Shown here in pieces: positions 1 through 12,296 of a DNA stretch of 64,000 bases (its first letter is position 1; the number at the start of each line of letters is the position of its first letter). This stretch comes from Pogona vitticeps. Taxonomy: Eukaryota > Chordata > Lepidosauria > Squamata > Agamidae. The translations under genes and the position numbers were made by a program. The stretch is from contig NC_135786.1 of the NCBI RefSeq assembly GCF_051106095.1, positions 19,887,001 through 19,951,000 on the forward strand, given 5' to 3'. The notes under the pieces were generated by a model, which worked only from the letters and a program-made list of their open reading frames with translations, ran no database searches and was not told the origin of the DNA.

Positions 1-799
1 CATAAGCTCACTGAAGGAAAAGCAGGATACAAATCTAACAAAGAAAGAGCTAATAAAGAAATAAATCAGACCTCTCTTGTTTGCCTTAATCAGTGATGAA
101 AAGCAAGGGTCTAGATCACATAGATCTCCTATATTTTCTCATGTTGTTTAAGCTGAAACAGATCTGCTACAACAGGGTAAGCACGATCTTCTATAACCTT
201 GGGACCCAAATACTGCTTGTTACCATACAAGGCTTGATTGTTTAAGTAAAGACAGTGTTTTATACTGTGTTTGCATAGTACTGAGTGCTCATAAATAATA
301 AGTGAATGAGCTGAACAGAGGATTAGTCAGTCAACGGATTATTGCAGATGGCTCAGCTGGTTTGAACAGTTAATATTCACAAAAATTACACGCCATTGAA
401 CTCAACTTTCACCATGACTTCATACACAGCCCAGACAAAACACTGACTAGTGGAGCAAGTCTTGCGAAATCAGTGTCCAGTCTTTTGCATACAGTTCACA
501 AGGCAGAGGGGGGGCCATCTGACTGCTGAGTATCACATTCATTGGGACAATGGATGGGAAGATGACACATGGCCAAAGCGTGCAACGCTCTTAGTCAATT
601 GCTCTTTGTACCTTTGGCACAGATGAACTCAGTGCCTGGAAATGCTAGGATTTTTTTGAATTACAAGTCCCTACAGTAATCCTCCAGTCACCATGAAACC
701 ATGGGGATTTTCTGGATTGTAGTCCAGAAAGTAACCTTTCTGGATGAGGAAACTGAGTAGGAACCCTACTGGATGTCTGCAGAAGCCTTTCCTGATCCT
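1..799. other. Intergenic, no gene seen
   Basis: No exon-like open frame, RNA gene or recognisable repeat is visible. The composition is AT-rich and unstructured, as expected for the intergenic flank upstream of SALL4 (in mammals the next gene on this side is ZFP64; that is recalled synteny, not seen here). Confidence 0.5.
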
Positions 800-1000
800 T
801 CTGTGTTCGTAATAATAGTGTGCTGTCAAGTCAATTCTTCGTTATGGCGACACTTCCCGGGGTTTTCCAGGTACAGAATACTTGGAAAGGGTTTACCGTT
901 TCCTTCTGTGCGGTGCCCTGGGACTTTGCTGTTTGCCCAAGGCCACACAGGCTGGCTGTACTCACAGGCTCTATTTTTGGCTTTGACTGGTGAAATCTGA
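800..1000 (-). mobile_element. tRNA-derived CORE-SINE (MIR-like), old copy
   Basis: Read on the minus strand this carries the segment shared with the copies at 6046, 8185, 31930 and 60740. The plus-strand text GCCCAAGGCCACACAGGCTG matches the conserved CORE block of MIR-type SINEs. The tail side (about 815-850) has the 'gtcaagtcaattcttcgttatgg' type sequence that closes the other copies. The tRNA-like head is lost or too diverged. The class is recognised from family knowledge; the exact Repbase family is not known to me. Confidence 0.7.
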
Positions 1001-2810
1001 GCTGCTTGTTAATAAGCAGTGATCAAAAGCAAACAGAGCACTTCCCAGGCAGGAGATGCTACAGCCCAACCTGCATCTGTGCAACTGCTCAGCCAGAAAG
1101 GCACAGTCATTACTTTTTGGACTACAGATCAGCTAGCACAGTCATGTTCGAATAGTTGTTGTCTAAAGAAACCCACTTTTCTTATTTCTGGAAAGGGGAA
1201 TACTAAGGGTTTGGGGCAAGCTGGTTCACTTTTTTCCCCCCTGTTGACCACATGACACAAAGGGAATTTTATAGGTTCTTTATTAAATTAATAAAGTGCT
1301 TTTGCACTTTTGTTTTGCATTTCTGTGGGACTGGCACAACGTAGAGGATTGCGCCTGTCCTCCATCCCCCATCACTGTACTAGCAATGACTAATATAATA
1401 ATAGAACAAGTAACATAGCAATAAAAACAACACCTTCCTTCCGTAGCTGACATTCTCTGTAATCTTGACTCCTTTTAGAAGACGATTTCTCAGCTGTTTA
1501 AGAAACACACAAGCTAGCATGGACTCAAATTGCACCTTGAAAGGGTTTTTAGCAAGAACAACAAAAAAGTCCAAATGTTTTGAAGAATGATTTTTTCTTT
1601 TCTTTTAAAAAGTATAACATACAAGATGTTCTCTTCATTGAATTCCCTGTATTGATCCCTACATCATCTTATTTTTCTTCCTTTTCTTGTTTAATGCATG
1701 CTTCTTTTCCAAAAGAGCCATGAAGGGTTTTTTTTCTTTTCCTAGGAGTGATTCAGTTTTTCTATGTAATTCTAAAAATAATTGCCGGAAAAATCAATAT
1801 ATCATTGCTAAACTATATAAAAAAAGAGGGAGAGAAAATGAAGAAAGCTCAGTAAACATAGGAAATTACAATTTTCTGTCTCCTCTGGTCAATTTATGGT
1901 ATACCCATGGTGCTTACCAATTTTGTCTAATTTTCTGGTGAGTTTGAGCAACATAAAGAGTGAACTTAATTCACTCATTGTAGTTGTTTACTATGCCTGT
2001 TAAGAAGCCAGCAGAAGTAGACACCAGAATTACTACTTCACTTGTGCAGTATGGCAATTTTGGAGCAAGGATGGATAACACATGCAGTGCAAGTCATATG
2101 TGTCCCTGACTACTTTTACTCCCTCCGCCAGCTGCCAATGCGAAACATATATCACCAGACTTGCCAGGTCTCAAGGCAGTGGCTACAGTCTTGGAGCTAC
2201 TAAGTTCTTCTAACTCTCTAGGCAAGGAGGCAAATCTCAGCATGAACAGCACCAGAGGAAGAAAACATTTGATTTTTGGATACAAGATGGCTTTAAAACA
2301 GAGACATCCAGTTTTCTCCCCAGCCCAAACTGCCCCTTCTTAGCAGAGGCCAGGACTGTAAATGGCTCGACACAAAAGTGTCTGGATGTCACTTGTGTTT
2401 GTGCAACACCAGAAAGCCAGGACTGAGGGCAAGAGACTGGGGTGAGTACCTACTGACTGGACCCACCATGCAATTTGAAGCATGGCAGGGAATGTGCCCA
2501 TCTAAACACACAGCTGGCTGAGAAGCTACTCCGGCCACTCTCCTAACCCTTGCCTTCTTAGTCTTTGCATCACCCACAAGGATCCAACCAACAGGTTTGG
2601 ATTTTGGCCCCGAAATCTCATGGAATGGAATAGTGTTGATACGACAATCCTCCAAATGGCACCATGGTTTTATCTCTTGTCTGCAGTTGAAATACATAGC
2701 TCCTGTGTTGGTTGGGAGCAGAAGCATGAAGTAATATGGCAATTCCCATATAAGCAAAGATGAAAATTATATTTAGGTAATACAGAAGGCAGAATGGTCA
2801 ACTGAAGCCA
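1001..2810. other. Intergenic, no gene or clear repeat
   Basis: Short open frames here have no similarity I recognise and no splice context. I see no repeat boundary that I can support. Confidence 0.45.
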
Positions 2811-2814
2811 AATT

Positions 2815-3055
2815 ATGAGTGCTTGTTGTTGTTCAGTCATTAAGTTGTGTCCAACTCTTCGTGACCCAATGGACCAGAGCATGCCAGGCCCTCCTCTCTT
2901 CCACTGCCTCCCAGAGTTGGGTCAAATTCATTTTGGTAGCTTCAATGACACTGTCCAACCATCTCAGCCTCTGTTGTTCCCTTCTCCTTTTGCCTTCACA
3001 TTTTCCCAACATCAGGGTCTTTTCCAGGGAGTGCTGTCTCATGTTTATAGATTGA
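2815..3055 (-). mobile_element. Bov-B/RTE LINE, 3'-end fragment
   Basis: The minus strand translates into the carboxy end of a Bov-B type reverse transcriptase, with GKCEGKRRREQQRLRWLDS followed by a stretch ending VHWVTKSWTQL. The 3' terminus 'gtccaactcttcgtgaccc' (plus sense) is the complement of the Bov-B tail shared with copies at 41131, 43771 and 55500. The copy is 5'-truncated, which is usual for LINEs. The three-repeat GTT run at 2822-2830 corresponds to the (AAC)n tail. Confidence 0.85.
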
Positions 3056-3334
3056 TGGAGGCTTCAGTGTAGTGCAGTTCCTCTGAAACAGTGGCAAAAA
3101 TCCTTACCCCAGTGGTAGATTTTGCTCAGAGTGGCTATTTCTCATATTTTTATTGCTGATTTAAAAAAAGAACCTATGAATATGATTAGATGGTGATTTA
3201 TCTCATGTTTTAGACTTTGGGAACTGTCAGGATTTATCTGGCTTTTTTTTTTAATGTACACATAATTGTGAACCAACCTGATCCCCTCCTTATGTCTGTC
3301 TGAATCTCTCTGGATCTTATTATTATTTATTCAT

Positions 3335-4295
3335 TATTATTTATTGGATTTATATACCACCCCTCTGGCAGCCAGGGCCATTCTGGGTGGTTTACAACAA
3401 ATAAACAAACAACAGAATAACAAAATAATGCATGAACAAAATAATAATAATAATACAATTGAGACATAAATCAACATAAAGTGCAATAAAACTAATACAA
3501 TTAATTACAATTAAAAGCATAAAGTATAAAAGACAAGAAGCATGGTGGTGTGATGGATGATATTTTAGCAAACACTGTTGTATCATACAGCTGTTTGTTT
3601 AGGGAAGGCCTGCTTAAAATAGCCAGGTTTTTAACAGCTTCCTAAATGTGCTCAATGAAGGGGCCAGGCAGACTTCAGGTGGAAGAGAGTTCCATAGTTG
3701 TGGAGCTACTGCCCAGAAGGCCCAATTTCTAGAAGCCACCTAGAGTGGTCTTAATCGACTAGATAGGCAGGATATAAAATAAATAAATAAATAAATAAAA
3801 TAAATAAATAGTCATTTTCTGGGCCTCTCTCAGGGTCAGAACTCTCAGCCGCCCTACCTGCAACAATCCTTTAGGATGGGCAGACCTAACTGGAAGAAGG
3901 CGCTCAGCCAGATATTGAGGTCCCAAACCGTTTAGGGCCTTATAGGTTACAGGTACAGAAGCAAGTAGGAAGCCAGGGTGGGGGAGCTGTGTGGGTATTT
4001 CCTTGTCCCGCTCAGTAATCTGGCCACCATATTCTGGACCCATTGCAATTTCCATAGCAGTCCCAAGGGGAGCCCCATGTAGAGGGCATTGCAGTAGTCT
4101 AATCTCAAGATTACCAGTGCATGAACCAGCGTGGTGAGGGACCTGGCGTCAAGGTGGACAACCCACTTTAGGTGGAAATAAGTGGATCTGGCAGTGGCTA
4201 CTGCTTTTTTAAAACACAGGCATCGAACCAAAAGCAGTGCTGGTGGGTATTCATGATACTTGAGTAGCAAGCCAATGTAGCAATAGGCCACTTAG
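3335..4295 (-). mobile_element. L2 LINE, 3' portion, interrupted
   Basis: The minus strand encodes L2-type RT carboxy-terminal motifs: VHALVILRLDYCNALYMGLP with MVARLLSG (about 4030-4140), then TYKALNGLGPQYLAERLLP (about 3880-3935). The 3' UTR end 'ggatttatataccacccctc' lies at 3345-3365. A short plus-strand L2-like 3' tail ending in (AAAT)n (about 3730-3812) splits the copy, so a second L2 or L2-tailed SINE landed inside it. Stops and gaps are frequent; this is an old copy. Confidence 0.85.
3776..3812. repeat. (AAAT)n microsatellite
   Basis: About eight AAAT/AAATA units follow 'gactagataggcaggatata', the typical end of an L2 3' UTR in plus orientation. It is therefore the tail of the small insertion inside the surrounding L2 copy. 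Confidence 0.9.
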
Positions 4296-4540
4296 CAATA
4301 AATTTTAAAGAGCCATATAAAACAATTTTAAACTATAAGATGCTTAAAACAAATTAAAAGCAAATAATATAAAATATGAAATTAAAACAGTAAAGTGCTA
4401 AATCCTTTGCATTAAAACCTGAAAAGGCCATGATACTTAACCCCCAAAGACTCTAATAAATATGTTTTGACTTCGCACTGAAAAGATGCCAGTGGTTTTG
4501 AATATTGGAATGCGCTCTGGTATACAGTGCAACAACAACA

Positions 4541-4563
4541 ACAACAATTAATAATAATAATTG

Positions 4564-4629
<66 letters not shown>

Positions 4630-4630
4630 G
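4541..4630. repeat. (AAC)(AAT)(GAT)n trinucleotide repeat
   Basis: Short ACA and AAT runs pass into about 20 nearly perfect GAT units. Low-complexity poly-Asp, poly-Met, poly-Ser and poly-Ile reading frames over it are artefacts. Three trinucleotide motifs differing by one base abut each other, as also seen at 11872 and 23546. Confidence 0.95.
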
Positions 4631-4639
4631 TGTCAATCA

Positions 4640-6045
4640 AGTCTCCAAGGAGAGAGCATTCCACAGTAAGGGTGCTACTTCTAAGAAAGCCCTCCCTGAT
4701 GTCTTTACATAATGAACTGTTCTTAATGGTGGGAAGAGAGGAGGGCCTCACCAGCAGATCTTAGTGAAGGCAGGCTTATAAAGGGACTCCTCCAAATATC
4801 TAGTTATCTGGGTTCACAGATATTGTTAGACTTTGATTCCTTGTAACTCCAGCCCATGATTAGGGATTATGAGAGTTGTCCAACAGCATTCAGGCAGATC
4901 AAAGTTTGGGGCCCATATGCAAGAGAACACTAATCAAGCTAATTCTTTCTTCTCTACCTCCCCATTTCCTCATCTCCAGGTTATTAGGGGATAAGTCCTT
5001 ATTCTTCCCCACCAAAAAAAAAAAAAAATTCCATACAGACTGGAAAATCACAGTTCTGTGTCCAGCTATTTGTGGATTTAAAAAAATATTTGAAAAACTG
5101 TTTACATATGTATAGTTCTGCAAACCTGGTATATACAACCGACTGGTATTACGCAAGGTGCCGTTCTTCTTAGAAATCTGCTGATGAGATCATCATTTAA
5201 ACATGTTACTGGCAACTTCAGGCTTACAGGATTTAGAATCAAATATAGAAAAGCCTGTAAACAAAAACAGATTATATATATCGTACAAGAATTTTTTTCC
5301 CCAGAATACTCACTGTTCGGTTACTCCAGTTAGAGAGCAAAGCTGAACCCAGCACACTTTTCAGATGTAAATGAATACAAGAGTTGTTAGCAAAGAGCAA
5401 TGAGATTGGCTTAAATTGGGGTTGAGGAACCTCAGGCTATAGGGTTGAATTTAGCCTGCCTGGAGTCCTAATCCACCCCTCTAGTATTCAGCAAATGGGA
5501 AAGTCACCTTCCTTGCAATACTATTATTACTCAGCGGATTCCATGTTTTTGTATAGGTGTTAATCCCTTTCTAAAAATTAGAATGTTCTTCCCAAGGCTT
5601 ACTCGCTAGCAATAAAAGCTTTAAACTAAAATATGCTGTAACTTTTGGTCCTATCTTTTTGACTTTGACCTCTCCTATACAACCTCTTCACCCCAACATT
5701 TGGGCTGAGAGAGATTCCCCACCATTACCTTAAATTGTGTTTGCCAGCCCACATCTCTTGTAAAACATAAATGCCAGAATCCTATTGGTTATTTCCACTG
5801 GTGCAAGTGCAAGGGTATCAACTGCAGCCACAAATTGCTGCTAATTAATGAATCTTCACTTGTGACATACCAAGTCATGCAACTGGTGTGCAAGGAGGAA
5901 TACAGGCAGCAAGTAATTCATGAGCTACTGGTGCTTTACTGCTGCAATTTTTTTTCTGTCTCAATTATAGACTACTTTTCTCACAATGCAGGGAGAATTT
6001 ACACTGTGGCATTTACTTTGGTGCTGTGAAAGGGATTTATAATAA
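4640..6045. other. Intergenic, no gene or clear repeat
   Basis: There is only a run of about 15 A at 5014-5029 and short random open frames. No coding pattern, promoter or boundary structure is visible. Confidence 0.45.
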
Positions 6046-6275
6046 CAATAGTAATAATTATGGGCCATCAAGTCAATTTGGAGTTACCCATTTCAGAGTG
6101 TCCTAGTTATATATAAATTACTCAGAAGTAATTTACCATTCTCCTAGGGTGCGCCCAGGAACACTGCAGCTTGCCCAAGATCACACAGGCTAGCAATTCT
6201 CCTGAAGTGCACAGTGAGGAATCAAACTCTCAATGTCTGGCTCCAAAGCCAGATACCCACCTGACTGAGCTTTGT
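6046..6275 (-). mobile_element. tRNA-derived CORE-SINE (MIR-like)
   Basis: The minus strand reads from a tRNA-like head (ends near 6270; box-B-like 'gagtttgattcct' around 6220) through the CORE block (plus-strand CTTGCCCAAGATCACACAGG at 6173-6192) to a tail near 6060 complementary to 'ccaaattgacttgatggcc'. The order of parts matches the copies at 31930 and 60740. Confidence 0.75.
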
Positions 6276-6974
6276 AATACATGTAGGTGATGCCTTTTTA
6301 AAACAAAAATCTGTATTTCCTTGCACTTCAAGTTGTTTGCATTCATTTTATTGTTAGATTCCTTGGAAGTGTAGAAATCAAAATTCATAGCCTATTCTAG
6401 TAGTAACATTATTTTCAATTGTGAGTACAAATTAAGATATATCCCATTCCTGCCAATTTTCCTGGGGTGGGATAAAATCTTGCCTTAGAGACAGAGTCCT
6501 GCGGGCTAACGTCAATATTTGTAGGGGTGCTATCCAGTATGGAGCACAAGAAGAGAAATGTTATTTCAACAAATGCAAGACCTCAACTGACCAGCTCTAC
6601 AGAGGAGGTTGCTACTACCCCACCAGCATGTTATTAGAACCCTGCATGCTTCCTTCACATGAGTAGAGCTGAGGTGTATTTGACATGCTACCAGACAAAA
6701 AGAGTCCCTCCAACTCTGGGACTTTATCTGAACACACAGATACTTTTGCTCTTGAGGTCCTGGACATAATCCTGCTGGATCTCAGACAGGGATGTAAATC
6801 ATGTCCTATTCCTCCTCTTTCACCATGCATTTTTCTCTTTGCAACACGACAAGATTTTTTAAAAACCCGCTATATCAGAAGAATGTGTATTCAAAACAAT
6901 GGTTTTTTTTTTTACAACAGTACAAAATTTAATACAACGATCACTGATTCCTTGCTGTTCTATGGACTTTACAA
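6276..6974. other. Intergenic, no gene or clear repeat
   Basis: AT-rich DNA without a supported feature. Confidence 0.4.
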
Positions 6975-7110
6975 CAATGGTCCCCAACCTTGGACCTCCA
7001 GATGTTCTTAAGACTATAACTCCCAGAAGCCTTCGCCGCCACCTCTGCTGGCCAAGATTTCTTGGCATTGAAGTCCAAGAACATCTGGAGGCCCATGATT
7101 GGGGACCCAG
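6975..7110. mobile_element. 136-bp miniature hAT-like element (MITE)
   Basis: It begins CAATGGTCCCCAACCTTGG and ends with the near-complement CCATGATTGGGGACCCAG. The core holds the palindromic pair 'actcccagaagccttc' and 'gccaagatttcttggcattg'. Its length is identical to the copies at 9035, 10907 and 29179. The flanking octamers (CTTTACAA and CCTCCCAA) match at only 5 of 8 bases, so the target duplication is weak or decayed. Confidence 0.8.
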
Positions 7111-7394
7111 CCTCCCAATTTCAAATCATAAGTGGTTATCTCTTCACTTTTGCCTTTGGTTGCTTTGTGATTTCTTTGACTTCACTATTGCTTTGCCATT
7201 TCTGCGCCTGCTGCAACAATGATAGTTCTGGTGGTAAAAATCCTGCCCCCAGTTCACCAAGGTTACCCACCCATTCTACATGTATGAGATGAGGAAGGTG
7301 CACAAAAAATTGAGCCACCTGCTAACCCCAACTGCCCAGCTTGGGGTACAAGCTTTTCTTTGTACGCAAGAAGTGGGCAACACGCTTGTCCCAA

Positions 7395-7735
7395 GGACAC
7401 AGAAGAGAGCCTTCTCTGTTCCTTGCTTTCTGACTTTGGAACTCCCTCCCACAAGAGATCGGCCCCATCTTTGATGTCCTTCTGCAAGCAGGCGGACCTT
7501 TCTCTTCAGGCAACCTTTCCCTCAAAAACTAGCTACATGAGTGTGGCTTTTAGAGGGATTATTATGCACTGCTGCTCTGACTGGGTCTTTAGTAGCACTT
7601 GTGTTTACAATCTCTCAGAGCAGTATTTGTTTGTTCCATTTTAATATTTGCGTAGTTATTGTTTTAGCTTTAATATTGCCTTCTAATTATGGAAGCCGTC
7701 TCGGGTTCTTTTTAAGGAGAAAGTAAGGGTAAAAA
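7395..7735 (+). mobile_element. L2 LINE, 3'-end fragment
   Basis: The plus strand resembles the end of the L2 polymerase frame (a degenerate 'FSVAAPRLWNSLPPEIR..FRRQLKTFLFRQAF' block), read here as EELPPTRDRPHL-like and RTFLFRQPF segments in different frames. An AT-rich 3' UTR follows. The copy is short and frame-broken. Confidence 0.6.
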
Positions 7736-7739
7736 CAAA

Positions 7740-8180
7740 CAACAAACTCCAGTAGTTTAAGCTACTCCTCAATTTATTTCTGAGTCTTCTGAACTTCCTT
7801 TCCACATATCTCATCCTCCTTCTGGAGCGGTGGCTGTTACTTCATACTGTGAAAAAATAGATTGGATGATGTTTACTTTGGATGAGATGAAATGCTTGGG
7901 CATTTTAACAAACATCCTGGCATTTGTTTGTTTACCTGCCTCACTCGCATACTTGTCATTCTTTGGTGGAGCCAGTGAGTGTGTTTTCCAAAATATTACA
8001 GATGCTCATATAAGCCTCTCAAGCTGTCATTTAGACACAGAGCCCTTTAAATTTGTCTTTATTAGAATTTGATTTCATTCCAGCTGCACTGATGTAGATT
8101 CCTCCTAATTGAGAATGAGCCATGAAATCCTCATTGGGGGATAATTTCCCCCCCAAAAGAATAAGCACACAAAAACAAAC
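7740..8180. other. Intergenic, no gene seen
   Basis: No supported feature. Confidence 0.4.
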
Positions 8181-8184
8181 ACAC

Positions 8185-8325
8185 TTCTTCTGGGAATGCT
8201 CTGGGACTGTGCAGCTTGCCCAAGGCCACACAGGCTGGCTCTCCTCCCAGGAGTCACAGTGGGGAACCAAACTCCTAACTTCCGGCTGCACAGTCAAATA
8301 CCAAAACTACCGAACCAGCTATATT
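8185..8325 (-). mobile_element. tRNA-derived CORE-SINE (MIR-like), partial
   Basis: The plus-strand text GCAGCTTGCCCAAGGCCACA (8211-8230), followed by ACAGGCTGGCTCTCCTC and a tRNA-like head reading 'ggttcggtagttttggtat' on the minus strand, matches the other copies of this family. The tail half is missing. Confidence 0.75.
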
Positions 8326-9026
8326 GTTATTTTAAAATTCTTCCGAAGTATGATGTTTTAATGATTGTGCCTTTCCTTAGATGCACAAAACTCCTTACAG
8401 GCACAGCATTATTCTGAAATGTTTCAAAATACAATGGGATTTTAATTCTTGTCTTTAGCAGCAGCCATCAGACTCCACAAGAGGATGATAAGAAAAAATC
8501 ATAATTAAATTAGTCCTAGGTATCTGGTGGCTATAATTATCCTGTTACTGAAAATGAAGATCATGATCAGCATAGGTTGCCATTAGCACCTAAACTGGTC
8601 ATCCCATGGGCACAACAACATAATGTGGCAATGAGTTCCACAAGAGGCCCCTTCAGTATCTAACGAGATAGTCACTTGTGTATCATAAAATGGCATTCTT
8701 TTCATTTTGTTGCAGATATTATGCCTCTTTCTCTATATATACAGATTTATTTAATTTGGGGAAAAATCTCTCTGTTATTGTATGGCGTATCAGGAATGGT
8801 GGGTCTGGCAGCCAATCGTCTCCCCAAGAATCCCAGGAAGTCACACAGGGACAGATAGGGGAGGGTACTGGTGTCCTTTTCTCATTTGGCAAAACTGTTA
8901 TATGTGGGTGATAAATACTGAGGGGTGTGCGTGTTATGACCCAGTGAAAGGGTGAATTGCTGAAGACTGCACTGTGCCCACCCCTGCTATATAATGTATC
9001 TAGAAGTATAATAAGCATGGGAAATC
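8326..9026. other. Intergenic, no gene seen
   Basis: No supported feature. Confidence 0.4.
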
Positions 9027-9034
9027 CTGTAGAA

Positions 9035-9170
9035 CAGTGGTCCCCAACCTTGGTCCTCCAGATGTTCTTGGACTACAAGTCCCAGAAGCCTTCACCAGCA
9101 ACTCTGCTGGCCAGGATTTCTGGGAGTTGAAGTCCATGAACCTCTGCAGGCCCAAGGTTGGGGACCACTG
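9035..9170. mobile_element. 136-bp miniature hAT-like element with perfect TSD
   Basis: The terminal inverted repeats are CAGTGGTCCCCAACCTTGG at the left and its complement CCAAGGTTGGGGACCACTG at the right. The 8-bp target duplication CTGTAGAA occurs at 9027-9034 and 9171-9178. A CAGTGG terminus with an 8-bp duplication is the signature of the hAT (Charlie-like) superfamily. The element has no coding capacity and must have been moved in trans. The whole unit is close to a palindrome and would fold into a hairpin. Confidence 0.95.
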
Positions 9171-9178
9171 CTGTAGAA

Positions 9179-9825
9179 CATCTAGTCTAATGCCTTGCTG
9201 GATGCGAGAAAATTTTGTGATTCCCTGCCTCCTATCGGTCATCATCCAAAGACAAACTGGTGAGTATTGCAATTCAGAGTCAATGTTTCTGCTGCAAAGA
9301 GGTTAAAGCTAAAAGACTTACTTATACTAGTGACAATTGTTTGGATAAGTTCATGTCTCTTGGTCTCAGGTATTAAGACGACAGACTGACTTCAGCAGAG
9401 GAGCTGAAATGTATCAGAAGGGCTTTGGACTCATCCTCCTACTGACTCCAACAAGAGTTATGAGAGGAACGCTTATGGACTAATTGCAATATTCCAATTC
9501 ACTCTCATTAACCATATCCTGCATAAATCTACAGAATTCTGTGTGAACCATGTGCTTGCCCATTGAAGTATACATTGGCAGCATTCTGTTTCCAAAGCCT
9601 CTTGTGAAATCTGGCAGAGACATTCACTAAAATACTTTGCTATAAGACATATCTTCACAACACCACTGCAGAGAATATTGGTGGCTTCCTTGTTCCTTAA
9701 TAACTTTGATATAGCAATTATTATCTTCGTGTTTTAAAATCTTTCATTCTTGCTTTATGCTATCATGTTAACTTAGCCTGCCTACTGGACTCCCCAAAAG
9801 AATCAGAAGAAAAATCAGTCTACGC
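9179..9825. other. Intergenic, no gene seen
   Basis: No supported feature. Confidence 0.4.
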
Positions 9826-9950
<125 letters not shown>

Positions 9951-10145
9951 GGATTTATACCCCGCACCGTCTAGCAACTAGACCAGTCTGGGTGGCTAAC
10001 AATATAAACAGCAATATTAAAACACAATAGAAAATAAAATAATACATAACAACGAGAAAAATTAAAACAGATGGCAATGAAGGTGGTAAAAGGGCGATGA
10101 AAAGGATAGCAAAAAGGATGATAAAAGAGGGGCTGAGATGACAGG
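9951..10145 (-). mobile_element. L2 LINE, 3' UTR fragment
   Basis: 'ggatttataccccgc' followed by 'ctagaccagtctgggtggct' is the complement of the L2 3' terminus seen at 3345, 39872 and 50670. Only the UTR is present. Confidence 0.8.
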
Positions 10146-10898
10146 AAAGACTTTGCATGAATCATGAAAAGCTATGGATTGTTCTGAAAGGGTGTGTCTC
10201 AGCATTTGATTGTCCTCATGCTCAAATGATAGCCTTGATTATAGGCTATTACTGGGGAGAAATATGGAGAAACAGCATGCAAGTAAGGCTGCATTTTATC
10301 TCCTTATCTGTTTAGTTTATATGTAGAACATATCATACCCGATTTTGATTCAGATGAAGGAGGAGTGAGCATTCATGGAAGAAATATCCATAATGTAAGA
10401 CAGGCAAGTTACATTTTATTACTGGAAGAAAGCAGCAATGACTTGAAATAACTGCCAAGGAAGGTGAAAGGAGAAGGTGCAAAAGCTGGATAAAGGCTGA
10501 ACATTAAGATGACAAAAATAATGACTGCAGCAGAAGTACATAACTTTAATATTTACAGTGAATAAATAGAAATTATTAAAAGTCTTTCTATATCTCAACT
10601 CAGTCATCTGTCCATATGAAGACTGCAGGTGAGAAATCAGAAGACTGAGACTCTAAAGGGGAGCTAGGAAGGAACCAGAAAGGATCCTGTATAGTTAGAA
10701 CTAAATTCATAAAAAAAAAAAAAAAAAAAAAACCTCCAGTTTATGAATGTGGGCTATTGTGCTTCAGTATCCACCATTCAAAATCCCAGAAAATGGACCA
10801 ATATTGTGCCTGTGCTGCCAGCAGGAAAAAGGATACCAAACTTTACAAAGCAAAGGGCAGCCTGAATGTTGATGACACCCCTGTCAGCAGTCAAGATG
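10146..10898. other. Intergenic, no gene seen
   Basis: A run of about 21 A at 10711-10731 is the only distinct structure; no SINE body is recognisable immediately 5' of it. Confidence 0.4.
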
Positions 10899-10906
10899 GT
10901 CTACAC

Positions 10907-11042
10907 CAGTGGTTCTTAACCTTTGTTACTCGGATGCTTTTGAACTGCAACTCCCAGAAACCCTAGTCAGGACAGCTGGTGGTGAAGGTTTCTGGGAGTT
11001 GCAGTCCAAAACTCCTGAGTAACCCAAGGTTAAGAACCAGTG
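10907..11042. mobile_element. 136-bp miniature hAT-like element with perfect TSD
   Basis: The left end CAGTGGTTCTTAACC and right end GGTTAAGAACCAGTG are inverted repeats. The 8-bp duplication GTCTACAC flanks it at 10899-10906 and 11043-11050. The core pair 'ctgcaactcccagaaac' and 'gtttctgggagttgcag' forms an extended palindrome. It belongs to the same size class as the copies at 6975, 9035 and 29179. Confidence 0.95.
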
Positions 11043-11050
11043 GTCTACAC

Positions 11051-11173
11051 AGTGCTGACCAACATTGGATCTCCAGATGTTCTTGGTCTAACATCTCAGA
11101 AATCCTAGCCATCACAACTAATAATGAAAGCTTCTGGGAGTTTTTGTCCAAGTACATCTGGCGACACAAGGCT
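11051..11173. mobile_element. Second miniature hAT-like element, abutting the first
   Basis: It starts AGTGCTGACCAACATTGG and contains 'ccagatgttcttgg', a loop, then 'ccaagtacatctgg', the same core arrangement as the neighbouring element but more diverged. GTCTACAC lies at its left (11043-11050) and GTCTACAA at its right (11174-11181), so three copies of the target octamer alternate with two elements. Confidence 0.75.
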
Positions 11174-11181
11174 GGTCTACA

Positions 11182-11529
11182 AAATACCCTCTTGTGTACC
11201 CACTTCCATTCACAGACACCAAGCAGATCAAAACACGAGAACCTGACTCCATTTTTCATCAGTTAACCAATTCTCACCTAAACACAAAGGAATTGTCAGG
11301 CCTGTTGTTCAACAAGTTCTCTAGATTCTCTAGCTACAACTATGCTAAAATTACTGCTGATCTGAAGCCCAGTTTAAAAGTTGTAATTTTTTGTTTGGAC
11401 TGTCCCTGTTTTTTAGAATCACCTTATAGACTGTTGATTTGCTCTGCCAGCACAAGATTACAGTTGCACTTTCATGCAGCAATTAATATATCACTGTAGA
11501 CCAAGACCAATGTCATCCACATTATGATA
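11182..11529. other. Intergenic, no gene seen
   Basis: No supported feature. Confidence 0.4.
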
Positions 11530-11652
11530 TATTTTATATCCACTGTATATTTTAAATTGTTTTTATCTTCTAAATTGTGAGCCGCCCAGAGTAGACTATG
11601 TCTAGATGGGCGGCATATAAATGCAATAAATAAATAAATAAATAAATAGATA
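11530..11652 (+). mobile_element. L2 LINE 3' tail
   Basis: 'gagccgcccagagtagac' and 'tctagatgggcggcatataaa' followed by (AAAT)n is the plus-sense L2 3' terminus, matching 37270 and 42596. Confidence 0.8.
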
Positions 11653-11870
11653 TTCCTGATTACTAAATATAAATGTGAGAGCAGGACAATGAAGCAAGCT
11701 GACAGGAAAAAAAGGTTTATTCACAATATGGTGTTGGAAAAGAGTTTTATGAATAAGATAGACTATTAAAAGGCAAATAAGTGGGTCCTAGTTCAAATAA
11801 GCCCCAAACTTTATCTAGGAGTGAAAAAGACTAAATGGAGACCATGGTACTTTGGGATTTCAAGAGAAGA

Positions 11871-12066
<196 letters not shown>

Positions 12067-12296
12067 CTCTTTTCACTGGAAAAGAGAATAATACTGAGAC
12101 AAGTGGAAGGTAGCAGGAAAATAGGAAAACCTAACATGAGATAGAGTGACTTAATTTAAAAAAAAACATGGCCTTACTTTCCAAGACTTGAGCAGAGCTG
12201 TTAAAGATACATATGGCCAATTGGAAATCACTAATTTATAGGCCTATTATAATTCAAAAAATTTAGAAGCTGACCTGAGAATAATTCTACACGTGT

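Noticed and set aside
4412-4764. Poly-Asp, poly-Met and poly-Ser frames
   Set aside because: They are translations of the GAT repeat.
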